From Oceanospirillum sp048264105 (lineage in GTDB: Bacteria > Pseudomonadota > Gammaproteobacteria > Pseudomonadales > Halomonadaceae): DNA of 64,000 nucleotides. Location of the stretch: positions 496,001 through 560,000 of the forward strand of contig JBLXDJ010000003.1 of NCBI GenBank assembly GCA_048264105.1. Direction: 5' to 3'. Below are positions 1 through 8,247 of the stretch, one piece after another. Each line of letters opens with the position of its first letter. Position 1 is the first letter of the stretch. A model generated the notes under the pieces. That model ran no database searches. It was not told where the DNA came from and saw only the letters and a list, made by a program, of their open reading frames with translations. The position numbers and the translations under genes are program-made.

Positions 1-36
1 CAACATAGCGGATCATGGGGCCATCCGGTAAAAACT

Positions 37-65
37 TTGCTGCACTCATGCAGGAGCCTTAGAAT
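37..65 (+). promoter_or_regulatory. Possible sigma70 promoter of the lpxL-like gene
   Basis: TTGCTG at 37-42 and TAGAAT at 60-65 are separated by 17 nt. The -10 matches the consensus in 5 of 6 positions, the -35 in only 3. It would give a short leader before the start codon at 95. Nothing else is recognisable in bases 1-94. Confidence 0.3.
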
Positions 66-94
66 AGGCCGGATTACGCTCCTAAGGAAATCTG

Positions 95-1006
95 ATGGCT
101 AAAAAACACTATCCTGCAAGCTTCTGGCATCCCAGCTACTGGCCAACATGGACAGGGTTCTTTTTTATCTGGCTAGCCGCTTTTATGCCCTGGCCGGTCA
201 AAAGAGCAATTGGACGTGGCTTAGGCTACCTGTTGTGGGCACTAGCCAAGCGTCGCCGCCATATTACCGAAGTCAATATCAGTCTGTGCTTTCCTGAGCT
301 TAGCTCACAGGAACAAAATAAACTGGTGAAAGATGTCTTTATTGCCAATGGCATCGGCCTACTGGAGACAGCAACAGCCTGGTTCAGAGATCCTGAATAC
401 CTTCGCCCCATTACCCGCATCAAGGGCGGTGAACATCTTGAAAATGCACTTGCTCAGGGTAAAGGGGCTATCATCATCGGCATCCATTTCAGCACCCTGG
501 ATTTAGCCGGTGCCATCAACAAGCTGGGCTTCGATATTGATACCTTCTATCGCAAGCATAACAACCCGGTATTCGAATGGATCATGACCCGGTCCCGTAA
601 ACGCATCTATGGCGCAGCCATTGACCGCCATGATTTAAAGGGTGCTCTGAAACGCATAAAGAGTGGCCGGGCTATCTGGTATTCACCGGATCAGGATTTT
701 GGCCGAAAAGTCAGTGTTTTTGCACCCTTCTTTGGTGTTGAAGCAGCCTCAATTAAGATGACCGCACGCCTGTCAAAAATGACTGGCTGTGCAGCGGTGC
801 CTCTCGCCGTGCGCCGTTTAGAAGATAACAGTTACGAACTGGAATACTTCCCGGCCTTAGAGGGCTTCCCCTCAGGGGATGATGTAGCCGATGCAACCCG
901 CATCAACAGTATTATCGAAGGCATTATCCGCCAGCATCCGGAGCAATATATGTGGATGCATCGTCGCTTCAAGACCCGGCCGGAAGGTGAAAAAGGCTTT
1001 TACTAG
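95..1006 (+). CDS. lpxL: LpxL/HtrB-family lipid A acyltransferase
   Basis: Inner-membrane enzyme that transfers a secondary acyl chain from acyl-ACP to a lipid A precursor (Kdo2-lipid IVA) in outer-membrane synthesis. The protein has 303 residues, close to the usual ~305 for this family. It shows a hydrophobic N-terminal segment at about 20-33 and the family HX4D catalytic motif at His131 and Asp136 (HFSTLD). The start is ATG 95, preceded by AAGGA at a normal distance. It is followed 115 nt later by ettA on the same strand. Whether it is LpxL, LpxP or LpxM cannot be settled from sequence inspection; the family is clear. Confidence 0.85.
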   Translation: MAKKHYPASFWHPSYWPTWTGFFFIWLAAFMPWPVKRAIGRGLGYLLWALAKRRRHITEVNISLCFPELSSQEQNKLVKDVFIANGIGLLETATAWFRDPEYLRPITRIKGGEHLENALAQGKGAIIIGIHFSTLDLAGAINKLGFDIDTFYRKHNNPVFEWIMTRSRKRIYGAAIDRHDLKGALKRIKSGRAIWYSPDQDFGRKVSVFAPFFGVEAASIKMTARLSKMTGCAAVPLAVRRLEDNSYELEYFPALEGFPSGDDVADATRINSIIEGIIRQHPEQYMWMHRRFKTRPEGEKGFY

Positions 1007-1121
1007 CAGGCCTTCGTTATATTTACCCCTCTGATGTATCATTGGCCTATTCGGGTCTTTTACAGACCCACATTTGCCCATCGCTACTTATCAAGATTAT
1101 TACCAGGAGCATTTTGCTGCT

Positions 1122-2783
1122 ATGGCACAGTTTGTTTACACCATGAACCGTGTGGGAAAAGTTGTCCCACCGAAGCGTGAGATTCTGAAAGATATCTCAC
1201 TATCCTTCTTCCCCGGTGCAAAAATCGGTGTGCTCGGTCTTAACGGTGCGGGTAAATCTACCCTGCTGCGTATTATGGCTGGCGTTGATACCGAATATAA
1301 CGGTGAAGCCCGTGCACAACCCGGCATCAATGTGGGTTACCTGCCCCAGGAGCCTGAGCTGGATAACAGCAAAAACGTTCGTGAAGTGGTTGAAGAAGCG
1401 CTGTCTGAAGTGAAAGATGCTCAGGCACAGCTGGATCTGGTTTATGCCGCTTACGCCGAGCCTGATGCTGATTTTGACAAGCTGGCTGCGGAGCAGGCGC
1501 GTCTGGAAAACATCATCGAAGCATCAGACGCTCACAACCTGGAGCGCAAACTGGAAGTGGCGGCTGAAGCATTACGTCTGCCGGACTGGGATGCCAACGT
1601 TGCCAACCTGTCGGGTGGTGAACGTCGTCGTGTAGCCCTGTGCCGTCTGCTGCTGTCCAACCCGGACATGCTGCTGCTGGACGAACCAACCAACCACCTG
1701 GATGCTGAATCCGTGGCATGGCTGGAGCGCTTCCTGCACGAATATAACGGCACCGTAGTGGCGATTACCCACGACCGTTACTTCCTGGACAATGTAGCAG
1801 GCTGGATTCTGGAACTTGACCGTGGCCACGGCATTCCATGGGAAGGCAACTACTCAAGCTGGCTGGAGCAGAAAGAAGCTCGTCTGGAGCAGGAAGCCAA
1901 GCAGGAAGTGTCCCGTCAGAAATCGATGAAATCGGAGCTGGAGTGGGTTCGTTCTAACGCCAAAGGCCGTCATGCCAAGAGCAAGGCCCGTCTGGCACGC
2001 TTTGAAGAGATGCAGTCTCAGGAATTCCAGAGCCGTAACGAAACCAACGAGATCTACATTCCACCCGGACCTCGCCTGGGCGACAAAGTGGTTAACTTTG
2101 AAGGTGTTACCAAAGCCTTTGGCGACAAACTCCTGATCGATGATCTGAGTTTCAGCGTTCCTCAGGGCGCTATTGTTGGTATCGTCGGTGGTAACGGTGC
2201 CGGTAAATCGACTCTGTTCAAGATGATCGCCGGTGAAGAGCAACCGGATTCCGGTACAGTTGAGATCGGTGAAACCGTGAAGCTGGCCTTTGTAAACCAG
2301 AGCCGCGAAAACCTCGACGGTTCCAAGACAGTTTGGGAAGCCCTGTCTGACGGACAGGATATCCTGACCATCGGTAGCTATCAGGTGCCATCCCGTGCCT
2401 ACGCCGGTCGCTTTAACTTTAAAGGCAACGACCAGCAGAAGTTTGTAAAAGACCTGTCCGGTGGTGAACGTGGCCGCCTGCATCTGGCCCAGACCCTGAA
2501 ACAGGGCGCCAACGTACTGCTGCTCGATGAACCGTCAAACGATCTGGATATCGAAACCCTGCGTGCACTGGAAGAAGCGCTGCTGAACTTCCCGGGCTGC
2601 GCCTTCGTGATCTCCCACGACCGCTGGTTCCTTGACCGTATCGCCACGCACATCATGGCGTACGAAGGTGATTCCAAAGTGGAATTCTTCACCGGTAACT
2701 ACACCGAGTATGAAGCGGACTACCACAAGCGAGTGGGTACTGACGTACCTAAGCGTGTGAAATATAAGCGTATTGACGCGTAA
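1122..2783 (+). CDS. ettA: Energy-dependent translational throttle protein EttA (ABC-F ATPase)
   Basis: Soluble ABC-F protein that binds the ribosomal E site and gates the first steps of elongation according to ATP/ADP level. Two ABC domains are present. The first has Walker A at residues 39-47 (GLNGAGKST), signature LSGGE at 163-167 and Walker B ending at Glu188 (LLLDEPTNHLD). The second has Walker A at 356-364 (GGNGAGKST), then LSGGERGR and LLLDEPSNDLD. The charged linker at about 240-310 is the ABC-F interdomain element. I chose ATG 1122 (MAQFVYTMNRVGK...) because it matches the family N-terminus and gives 553 residues, against 555 in E. coli; an in-frame TTG at 1074 would add 16 atypical residues. 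AGGAG lies 12 nt upstream. Confidence 0.96.
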   Translation: MAQFVYTMNRVGKVVPPKREILKDISLSFFPGAKIGVLGLNGAGKSTLLRIMAGVDTEYNGEARAQPGINVGYLPQEPELDNSKNVREVVEEALSEVKDAQAQLDLVYAAYAEPDADFDKLAAEQARLENIIEASDAHNLERKLEVAAEALRLPDWDANVANLSGGERRRVALCRLLLSNPDMLLLDEPTNHLDAESVAWLERFLHEYNGTVVAITHDRYFLDNVAGWILELDRGHGIPWEGNYSSWLEQKEARLEQEAKQEVSRQKSMKSELEWVRSNAKGRHAKSKARLARFEEMQSQEFQSRNETNEIYIPPGPRLGDKVVNFEGVTKAFGDKLLIDDLSFSVPQGAIVGIVGGNGAGKSTLFKMIAGEEQPDSGTVEIGETVKLAFVNQSRENLDGSKTVWEALSDGQDILTIGSYQVPSRAYAGRFNFKGNDQQKFVKDLSGGERGRLHLAQTLKQGANVLLLDEPSNDLDIETLRALEEALLNFPGCAFVISHDRWFLDRIATHIMAYEGDSKVEFFTGNYTEYEADYHKRVGTDVPKRVKYKRIDA

Positions 2784-2826
2784 ATATAGAGCCAAACGTA
2801 TTGACGCTTAAGGCTTTATCGCCAAA

Positions 2827-2857
2827 TAAAAAACGGAGCCCTCGGGCTCCGTTTTTT
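2827..2857. terminator. Bidirectional rho-independent terminator (ettA / DUF411)
   Basis: An 8-bp stem ACGGAGCC/GGCTCCGT with loop CTCG is flanked by A6 on the left and T6 on the right, so it can end both ettA from the left and the convergent DUF411 gene from the right. Confidence 0.9.
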
Positions 2858-2880
2858 ATATCTGATGGCCAGACCAGATC

Positions 2881-3369
2881 TTAATAATCTTCGTAGCGAT
2901 TATAAGTGCTCACCTTACCGTTTTTATCCATGGCATAAACCGAGAAATCATCCTTACGGGCACCGTCAAAATCCATACCCGGCCCGCCGGATGGCATTCC
3001 CGGAACCGTCAGCAGATGGATATTATTCTGAGACGCCAGCAGGGTCTTAATATCCTGCGCCGGTACATGACCTTCAACCACCTTGCCGTTCACGACAGCC
3101 GTATGGCAGGAGGCTCCCTGAGGCGGTACACCATATTGTTGCTTGATCGGATTAACGTCATGCATCTCGATAGACTCAACCTGAAAGTTATGATCTTCCA
3201 GATGATCAATCCAGCCCTTACAGCAGCCACATGTCGGACTGTGGTAAACCTTGATGTTGTAAACCTGATCGGTTTTCCCTTCCAGCCAGACCGGATCAGC
3301 CGCCTGAACCACAGCCAGATTGCCCATCAACATCAGACCACCTGTCAGGCCTAATAACACTTTCTTCAT
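2881..3369 (-). CDS. Secreted DUF411 metal-binding protein
   Basis: DUF411 family, a thioredoxin-like fold often found with copper-handling genes. The 162-residue product starts with a Sec signal peptide (MKKVLLGLTGGLMLMGNLAV..., cleaved near AQA/AD or VQA-AD). It then carries the conserved SPTCGCCKGW motif, whose three cysteines probably bind metal, and the family sequence GVPPQGASCHTAVVNGKVVEGHVP. I chose the start at 3369 because GGAG precedes it and the signal peptide begins there; an upstream in-frame ATG at 3402 lacks both. It stands alone, convergent with ettA, without copper genes beside it. Metal specificity is inferred from the family only. Confidence 0.85.
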   Translation of the reverse strand: MKKVLLGLTGGLMLMGNLAVVQAADPVWLEGKTDQVYNIKVYHSPTCGCCKGWIDHLEDHNFQVESIEMHDVNPIKQQYGVPPQGASCHTAVVNGKVVEGHVPAQDIKTLLASQNNIHLLTVPGMPSGGPGMDFDGARKDDFSVYAMDKNGKVSTYNRYEDY

Positions 3370-3492
3370 CCGGCTATCTCCATAATTCTTTTCATCGAAC
3401 ATTTGTTAAGCATATTACTCTGACCGGAATTTATGCTGATCTATCCCGGCAAGACTCCCATTAACGTAAGCCCGGCAGCCATAAAAAAGAAA

Positions 3493-3520
3493 ACCCCGAT
3501 CACTACAAAGTGATCGGGGT
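3493..3520 (-). terminator. Rho-independent terminator of the dctQM operon
   Basis: A 12-bp perfect stem (ACCCCGATCACT/AGTGATCGGGGT, loop ACAA) has, on the minus strand, a T-rich tail read from the A-rich stretch 3483-3492. It lies 25 nt past the dctM stop. Confidence 0.9.
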
Positions 3521-3545
3521 TTTCTATGCCGGGGATATTCAGCGA

Positions 3546-4940
3546 TTAGTCACCATAAATAACCGATGGTAACCAGGTGGCCAGTTCCGGCCAGATGGTC
3601 AGGGCCAGCAACATAGAGACCTGAATCAGAATAAACGGAATCACGCCTTTATAGATGGCAGAGGTAGGAACCGATGCCGGTGCTACGCCCCTGAGATAGA
3701 AGAGGGCAAAACCAAACGGCGGTGTCAGGAAAGAGGTCTGCAGGTTAATCGCCATCATGATACCCAGCCAGATAGGATCTAAGCCCATCATCATCAGAAC
3801 CGGTGCAACAATCGGCACGACAACAAACGTGATCTCGATAAAGTCGAGGATAAAGCCCAGCAGGAACATCACCAGCATCACGATGATCATGGCACCAACA
3901 ACACCACCCGGCATCTGTTCAAACCAGTGATGGATCAGCTCTTCGCCGCCAAAACCACGGAACACCAGCGAGAAGATCGACGCGCCGATCAGAATCAGGA
4001 AAACCATCGAGGTAACATTGGTCGTGGAACGCACCACTTCACCCAGCATTTTCAGATTCAGCTGCTTCTGCATGGCGGCAAGAATTGCGGCACCAAAAGC
4101 GCCTACACCAGCCGCTTCCGTCGGCGTCGCCGCACCGGTCAGAATAGAACCCAGAACCGCAACAATCAGCACAATCGGTGGTACAAGACCTTTCAGCAGG
4201 ATCACTGCCAGAGGCTCCTGTACATCACGGTCGGCCTGAATCTGTTCACGGCTAACCGCAGGCGCGGCTTCCGGCTTCAGCCAGGCAACCACCACCATAT
4301 AAAGGATATAGGCAGCAACCAGCAGCAGACCCGGGATCATGGCACCAACAAACAGATCACCAACCGATACCGTTTTCGGGCTGAATACGCCCATATTCAA
4401 CTGTGCCTGCTGGTAAGCACTCGACAGTACATCGCCCAGCAGAACCAACGCGATAGAAGGAGGAATAATCTGACCCAAAGTACCTGTGGCACAGATCGCC
4501 CCCGTTGCCAGCGATGGTGAATAACCACGCTTCAGCATCGTTGGCAGAGAGATAAGCCCCATGGTGACAACCGTTGCACCCACAATACCGGTACTGGCCG
4601 CCAGCAACATACCAACGACAACCACAGAGATACCCAGACCACCACGCATAGAGCCAAACAGCAGCGCCATCGCATCCAGCAGGGTTTCAGCAACTTTGGA
4701 TTTCTCTAACAGCACCCCCATCAGGACAAAGAGGGGCACGGCAATCAGCGTCTGGTTGGTCATAATGCCATACAGACGATTCGGGAAAGCTTGCAGGAAG
4801 GCGGGGTCAAAAGCACCGAAAGCCATACCACCACCGGCAAATACCAGCGCTGTACCTGCCAGCGACAAGGCCACTGGATAGCCGAACATCAATACTACGC
4901 AGACCGCAGCAAACAGAAACAGAGGCAGGAACTCAACCAC
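3546..4940 (-). CDS. dctM: TRAP transporter large permease (DctM)
   Basis: Large membrane subunit of a tripartite ATP-independent periplasmic transporter, driving solute uptake with the sodium gradient. The 464-residue product is almost wholly hydrophobic, with about 12 predicted helices and the DctM-like repeats (for example GYPVALSLAG near the N-terminus, and the GAICATGTLGQIIPPS stretch typical of the family). A hydrophilic loop lies near residues 215-245. The start is GTG 4940, which overlaps the dctQ stop by one base, so the two are translationally coupled. The substrate cannot be read from the permease; length and sequence suggest the subgroup often annotated as mannitol/chloroaromatic or dicarboxylate. 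Confidence 0.9.
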   Translation of the reverse strand: MVEFLPLFLFAAVCVVLMFGYPVALSLAGTALVFAGGGMAFGAFDPAFLQAFPNRLYGIMTNQTLIAVPLFVLMGVLLEKSKVAETLLDAMALLFGSMRGGLGISVVVVGMLLAASTGIVGATVVTMGLISLPTMLKRGYSPSLATGAICATGTLGQIIPPSIALVLLGDVLSSAYQQAQLNMGVFSPKTVSVGDLFVGAMIPGLLLVAAYILYMVVVAWLKPEAAPAVSREQIQADRDVQEPLAVILLKGLVPPIVLIVAVLGSILTGAATPTEAAGVGAFGAAILAAMQKQLNLKMLGEVVRSTTNVTSMVFLILIGASIFSLVFRGFGGEELIHHWFEQMPGGVVGAMIIVMLVMFLLGFILDFIEITFVVVPIVAPVLMMMGLDPIWLGIMMAINLQTSFLTPPFGFALFYLRGVAPASVPTSAIYKGVIPFILIQVSMLLALTIWPELATWLPSVIYGD

Positions 4941-5497
4941 TAGACTTTCTCCTCATTTACGTGATGTTCAACCTGCGGGCCTTTGCCCAACAGCACCAGA
5001 AGATTGCGTAACGCTTCAGCAATGGCCTGTAGCAGCATCAGACCAACCATCGCCAGAATCAGGGTTTTCAGCAGATAAACGCCGTGTATCCCACCGGCTT
5101 CCGGCGAACCTTCCATCACGTGCCAGGAGTTCATAACATACTGCCAGCTGATCCAACCCATAAAGGTCATCACAGGAATCAGCAGGAAAACCGAACCGAA
5201 AAAATCGACTCTGGCTTTACGTTGTGGCGACATCTCACGGTAGAAAATATCCACACGTACATGGCCATCGTTTTTCAGGGTGTATCCGGCCGCCAGCATA
5301 AAGACAGCCGCATGCAGATACATCACCGACTCCTGCATCGCAATGGAACCGGTATTAAACAGATAGCGCAGTACAACAACCGCAAACATAACGATCATCA
5401 TGGCAAGGGTTAGCCAGGAGATAGATCGTCCGACAAGCTCAGTCACAGCGTCAATTTTGTTGACCACCTGACCCAGAGCTCCAGAACCATTTGTCAT
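4940..5497 (-). CDS. dctQ: TRAP transporter small permease (DctQ)
   Basis: Small four-helix membrane subunit of the TRAP transporter, partner of DctM. The 185-residue product has hydrophobic segments at about 27-47, 62-77, 98-115 and 141-162, and the QESVMYLHAAVFMLAAGYT region typical of DctQ. AGAGG precedes the ATG at 5497. It is the first gene of a two-gene operon with dctM. No periplasmic binding protein (DctP) precedes it: the next gene upstream is dsbA, about 265 nt away. The binding protein must be encoded elsewhere, or the system uses one in trans. Confidence 0.88.
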   Translation of the reverse strand: MTNGSGALGQVVNKIDAVTELVGRSISWLTLAMMIVMFAVVVLRYLFNTGSIAMQESVMYLHAAVFMLAAGYTLKNDGHVRVDIFYREMSPQRKARVDFFGSVFLLIPVMTFMGWISWQYVMNSWHVMEGSPEAGGIHGVYLLKTLILAMVGLMLLQAIAEALRNLLVLLGKGPQVEHHVNEEKV

Positions 5498-5714
5498 GGT
5501 CGACCTCTTCTTTTAATTAGTTGTTAGCCCATATTATTTTTTAAGGCATTCGCTCATATGGCTTTCCCGGGGGAGGGGAACGACGACACCTTTATTAACT
5601 GCAAGACTAATTGCTTAATTTGCAGAGTAGCCTTTCAATCATACTCTGTACCCTCCGCGTGCGAAAAGTTTTCATTCAGAGCTTTTTAGAACAATTACGT
5701 CATATTTAAGACAT

Positions 5715-5739
5715 AAAAAAACCGGCCATACAGACCGGT
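5715..5739 (-). terminator. Rho-independent terminator of dsbA
   Basis: Read on the minus strand, ACCGGTC, loop TGTAT, GGCCGGT is followed by T6. It lies 24 nt past the dsbA stop. The stem has one G-T pair. Confidence 0.8.
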
Positions 5740-5762
5740 CTCGGTATAAATCACCTGATCAA

Positions 5763-6395
5763 TCAGCTTTTACGCTCTTTATCGATCAGAAATTCGGTGA
5801 TTTTTAGCATATTTGTCCAGCTACCTGCTGTACTGGTATCGATACGATATTTTCCATTCACAACAATGGCAGGTACGCCCAGCGCCTGATAACCCCGGAT
5901 ACGGGCACCAGCCTGATTGACCTTAGACTTCACACCGAACGATTTCAGCGCGCGTTTAGCATCCTTCTCGGTCACACCGTATTCCGCAAAGAACTCAGCC
6001 AGATCGTCAGAACTGGTCAGACGCTGATTCTGACGGTGGATACGGTTGAAAAAGTCACTGTGCAGTTTCTCACCAATACCCAGAGCTTCTGCCGCGTAGA
6101 AGGCGTTAGCATGGGTTTTCCATACTTTGCTGAAAGTCGCTGGAACACGCTCAAAGCGAACATCTTCCGGCAGTGTCTCAATCCACGGTTCGATGTACGG
6201 CTCAAACTCAAAGCAGTGTGGGCAGCCATACCAGAAAAGCTCTGCGACCTCGATTTTGCCCGGCTCCGAAACCGCAACCGGCGTGCTCAGCTTGATGTAA
6301 TGCACACCTTCTTTAAAGTCTTCGGCCTGGGCCGTCAGAGAAACCGCTGCAAACAGAACAAATGCGCTGAACTGCTGAATCAGTTTTTTTACCAT
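5763..6395 (-). CDS. dsbA: Thiol:disulfide interchange protein DsbA
   Basis: Periplasmic oxidant that introduces disulfide bonds into exported proteins and is re-oxidised by DsbB. The 210-residue product has a signal peptide (to about Ala24, TAQA-ED), the active-site motif Cys58-Pro-His-Cys61 in a thioredoxin fold, an inserted helical domain, and the cis-proline loop GVPAIVVNGKY near residue 173. It lies downstream of cytochrome c4 on the same strand with its own terminator between, as in Pseudomonas, where dsbA, cytochrome c4 and engB are also neighbours. Confidence 0.95.
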   Translation of the reverse strand: MVKKLIQQFSAFVLFAAVSLTAQAEDFKEGVHYIKLSTPVAVSEPGKIEVAELFWYGCPHCFEFEPYIEPWIETLPEDVRFERVPATFSKVWKTHANAFYAAEALGIGEKLHSDFFNRIHRQNQRLTSSDDLAEFFAEYGVTEKDAKRALKSFGVKSKVNQAGARIRGYQALGVPAIVVNGKYRIDTSTAGSWTNMLKITEFLIDKERKS

Positions 6396-6498
6396 TGCTT
6401 CAAATCCTATAGAGCCTGAGCGACAGCGCGCCCGGTAATGTCAACGACTGAACTTTTATGAACAGCCCTGTTATCACAAGAAGTTATGACGATAACTT

Positions 6499-6527
6499 AC
6501 TATACGCCGCGAAACGGATAAAGTTCC
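6499..6527 (-). promoter_or_regulatory. Possible promoter of dsbA with sigmaE-like -35
   Basis: On the minus strand GGAACTT (6521-6527) precedes TATAGT (6499-6504) by 16 nt. GGAACTT is the sigmaE/AlgU -35 consensus, but the -10 looks more like sigma70 (TATAAT with one change), so the assignment is mixed. A start near 6491 would leave a leader of about 95 nt. Confidence 0.25.
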
Positions 6528-6561
6528 CGATCCCATGTTGCACGACCTGATAGACAGACAC

Positions 6562-6588
6562 AAAAAAAGGGCCTTGCGGCCCTTTTTT
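6562..6588 (-). terminator. Rho-independent terminator of cytochrome c4 gene
   Basis: AAAAGGGCC, loop TTGC, GGCCCTTTT with an extended A/T tract on both sides, 13 nt past the stop. The symmetric tracts would also let it work on the plus strand. Confidence 0.9.
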
Positions 6589-6601
6589 CAACTACGGGGT
6601 C

Positions 6602-7204
6602 TTAGTTAAGACCAAACACGTAGTTAGAAACAGCTTCGATGTCCTGATCGCTCATTTTAGCAGCGATAGCGCGCATCATGTTGTTCGGATCGTTCGCACG
6701 CTCACCGTCACGGAACTTCTTCAGAGCCGCTGCAGTGTACGCAGGGTTCTGGCCGCTCAGTACAGGGTACTTAGCCTGCTCGTTGCCCATGCCATTCGGA
6801 GAGTGACAAGCAGTACAGGCCGGAATGCCTTTCGCCATGTCACCGGCACGGTACAGTTCCTGACCGCGCTCTACCAGAGCAGGATCAGCCTGACCCAGGT
6901 TCTTAGGCTTAGCAGCAAAGTAAGCTGCAACGTTCTGTGCATCCTGATCACTGAAACCAGTAACCATACCGGTCATTTCAGGAACCTTACGAGCACCATC
7001 ACGGATTTCCATGATCTGCTTCGCCAGGTAGCTTTCATGCTGACCTGCCAGGCTTGGGTAGTTAGGGATCATAGCGATACCCTGAACACCGTGACAACCA
7101 GCACAAACGGCTGCTTTTGCTTCTCCTGCTTTTGCATCACCAGCGGCGTGCGCAAAGCTTACCAGGCCAAGAGTAACTGCCAGACTTACCAGTAATTTCT
7201 TCAT
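6602..7204 (-). CDS. Dihaem cytochrome c4
   Basis: Periplasmic dihaem electron carrier, usually feeding terminal cytochrome oxidases such as cbb3. The 200-residue product has a signal peptide ending at about AHA-AG (residue 20). Two homologous cytochrome c domains follow, with haem-binding CAGCH (34-38) and CTACH (130-134) motifs. Axial methionines are likely in the MTGMVTGFSD and MMRAIAAKMSD segments. The two-domain layout and length match cytochrome c4. It is divergent from engB and lies upstream of dsbA. Confidence 0.93.
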   Translation of the reverse strand: MKKLLVSLAVTLGLVSFAHAAGDAKAGEAKAAVCAGCHGVQGIAMIPNYPSLAGQHESYLAKQIMEIRDGARKVPEMTGMVTGFSDQDAQNVAAYFAAKPKNLGQADPALVERGQELYRAGDMAKGIPACTACHSPNGMGNEQAKYPVLSGQNPAYTAAALKKFRDGERANDPNNMMRAIAAKMSDQDIEAVSNYVFGLN

Positions 7205-7512
7205 TGCTAATCCAATCTTGCTAATTTTAAGGTGATTACTGTTATTTTCCTGAGGCTTACCAGAGTCTGTTTCTCTGAACAGCTAAGATCTCTGATAGGC
7301 CGAAACCTTGGGAGGCTCCTGCCGGAAAGCCCTGGCAGTGCCAGATCAATTTATCCGCCCCGTGTTTACTTAACAACAAGACGTTTCTATTCGTGCCAAA
7401 TCAACCTGAATGGTACACTACCATCTAAAAAGTGGTGGCATTATATACTAATCCGTAGGGAAACGTGAACGCCCCATATAACCTGTCTTTTGCCCCATTA
7501 GTTGAATACGCC

Positions 7513-8196
7513 ATGACTGAAGTTTCAAGCCAAGACCAGAACAACGCACAGAACCAAACCACCACTGATGATCGCGCGCCAAAACTGAACTATCAGACGG
7601 CGAGCTTTATGATCAGCGCCCCGACTCTGGCGCAGTGTCCTCCGGACTTTGGAGCCGAAGTTGCCTTTGCCGGCCGTTCCAATGCGGGAAAATCCAGTTC
7701 AATCAATACCCTGACTCAGAACTCCCGACTGGCCCGAACCTCTAAAACACCGGGGCGCACGCAGCTTATCAACTTTTTTGGCCTGCACAACGGCACAGAT
7801 CAAAAACTGGTGGATCTGCCGGGTTATGGCTACGCCAAAGTACCGGAGAAGGTCAAACTGGAGTGGCAACGCCACCTGTCCGAGTACCTGCTCAATCGTC
7901 AGGTACTACGCGGTATCGTACTGGTAATGGATATCCGCCACCCGCTGACCGAATTTGACCAGATGATGCTGGAGTGGGCGGATCAGGTGAACAAACCCGT
8001 TCATATCCTGCTGACCAAGGCTGATAAGCTCAAGAAGGGTGCCGCCAAAAAAGCGCTGCTGGAAGTGAAACAAGCCCTGCATGAGTGGGAAGATCTGGTC
8101 AGCGTGCAGCAGTTCTCTGCCCTGAAAAAAGATGGCGTGCCACAACTACGCCAGAAGCTGGACGAATGGCTTCAGCTGGAGCTGCCTGAAGCTTAA
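7513..8196 (+). CDS. engB: Ribosome biogenesis GTPase EngB (YihA/YsxC)
   Basis: Essential circularly unpermuted TRAFAC GTPase acting in 50S subunit assembly. From ATG 7513 the product has 227 residues with G1 GRSNAGKSS at 54-62, G2 around SKTPGRTQ, G3 DLPGYG, G4 TKAD and G5 SALK. The core starts near residue 25 (LNYQTASFMISAP), so the N-terminus carries a Q/N/T-rich extension. A GTG at 7465 with TAGGGAA upstream would add 16 more residues; it has the better Shine-Dalgarno, while the ATG fits the family length better, so the start is uncertain. Confidence 0.93.
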   Translation: MTEVSSQDQNNAQNQTTTDDRAPKLNYQTASFMISAPTLAQCPPDFGAEVAFAGRSNAGKSSSINTLTQNSRLARTSKTPGRTQLINFFGLHNGTDQKLVDLPGYGYAKVPEKVKLEWQRHLSEYLLNRQVLRGIVLVMDIRHPLTEFDQMMLEWADQVNKPVHILLTKADKLKKGAAKKALLEVKQALHEWEDLVSVQQFSALKKDGVPQLRQKLDEWLQLELPEA

Positions 8197-8216
8197 AAGC
8201 AGCGCATCAGTTTGAT

Positions 8217-8247
8217 AAAAACCAGAGCCCGGCTCTGGTTTTTTATT
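8217..8247. terminator. Bidirectional terminator (engB / yigB)
   Basis: ACCAGAGC, loop CCG, GCTCTGGT is flanked by AAAAA and TTTTTT, between the convergent engB and yigB genes. The right side overlaps the end of yigB by a few bases. Confidence 0.88.

Noticed and set aside
5498..5714. sigma54 promoter upstream of dctQ
   Set aside because: TRAP operons are often sigma54-dependent, but no -24/-12 GG-GC pair with correct spacing was seen on the minus strand.
7205..7512. Spot 42/ErsA-type small RNA before engB
   Set aside because: In other gammaproteobacteria such an RNA lies beside engB, but here no promoter-plus-terminator unit is visible; the CTGCC/GGCAG hairpin near 7319-7337 lacks a T-run.
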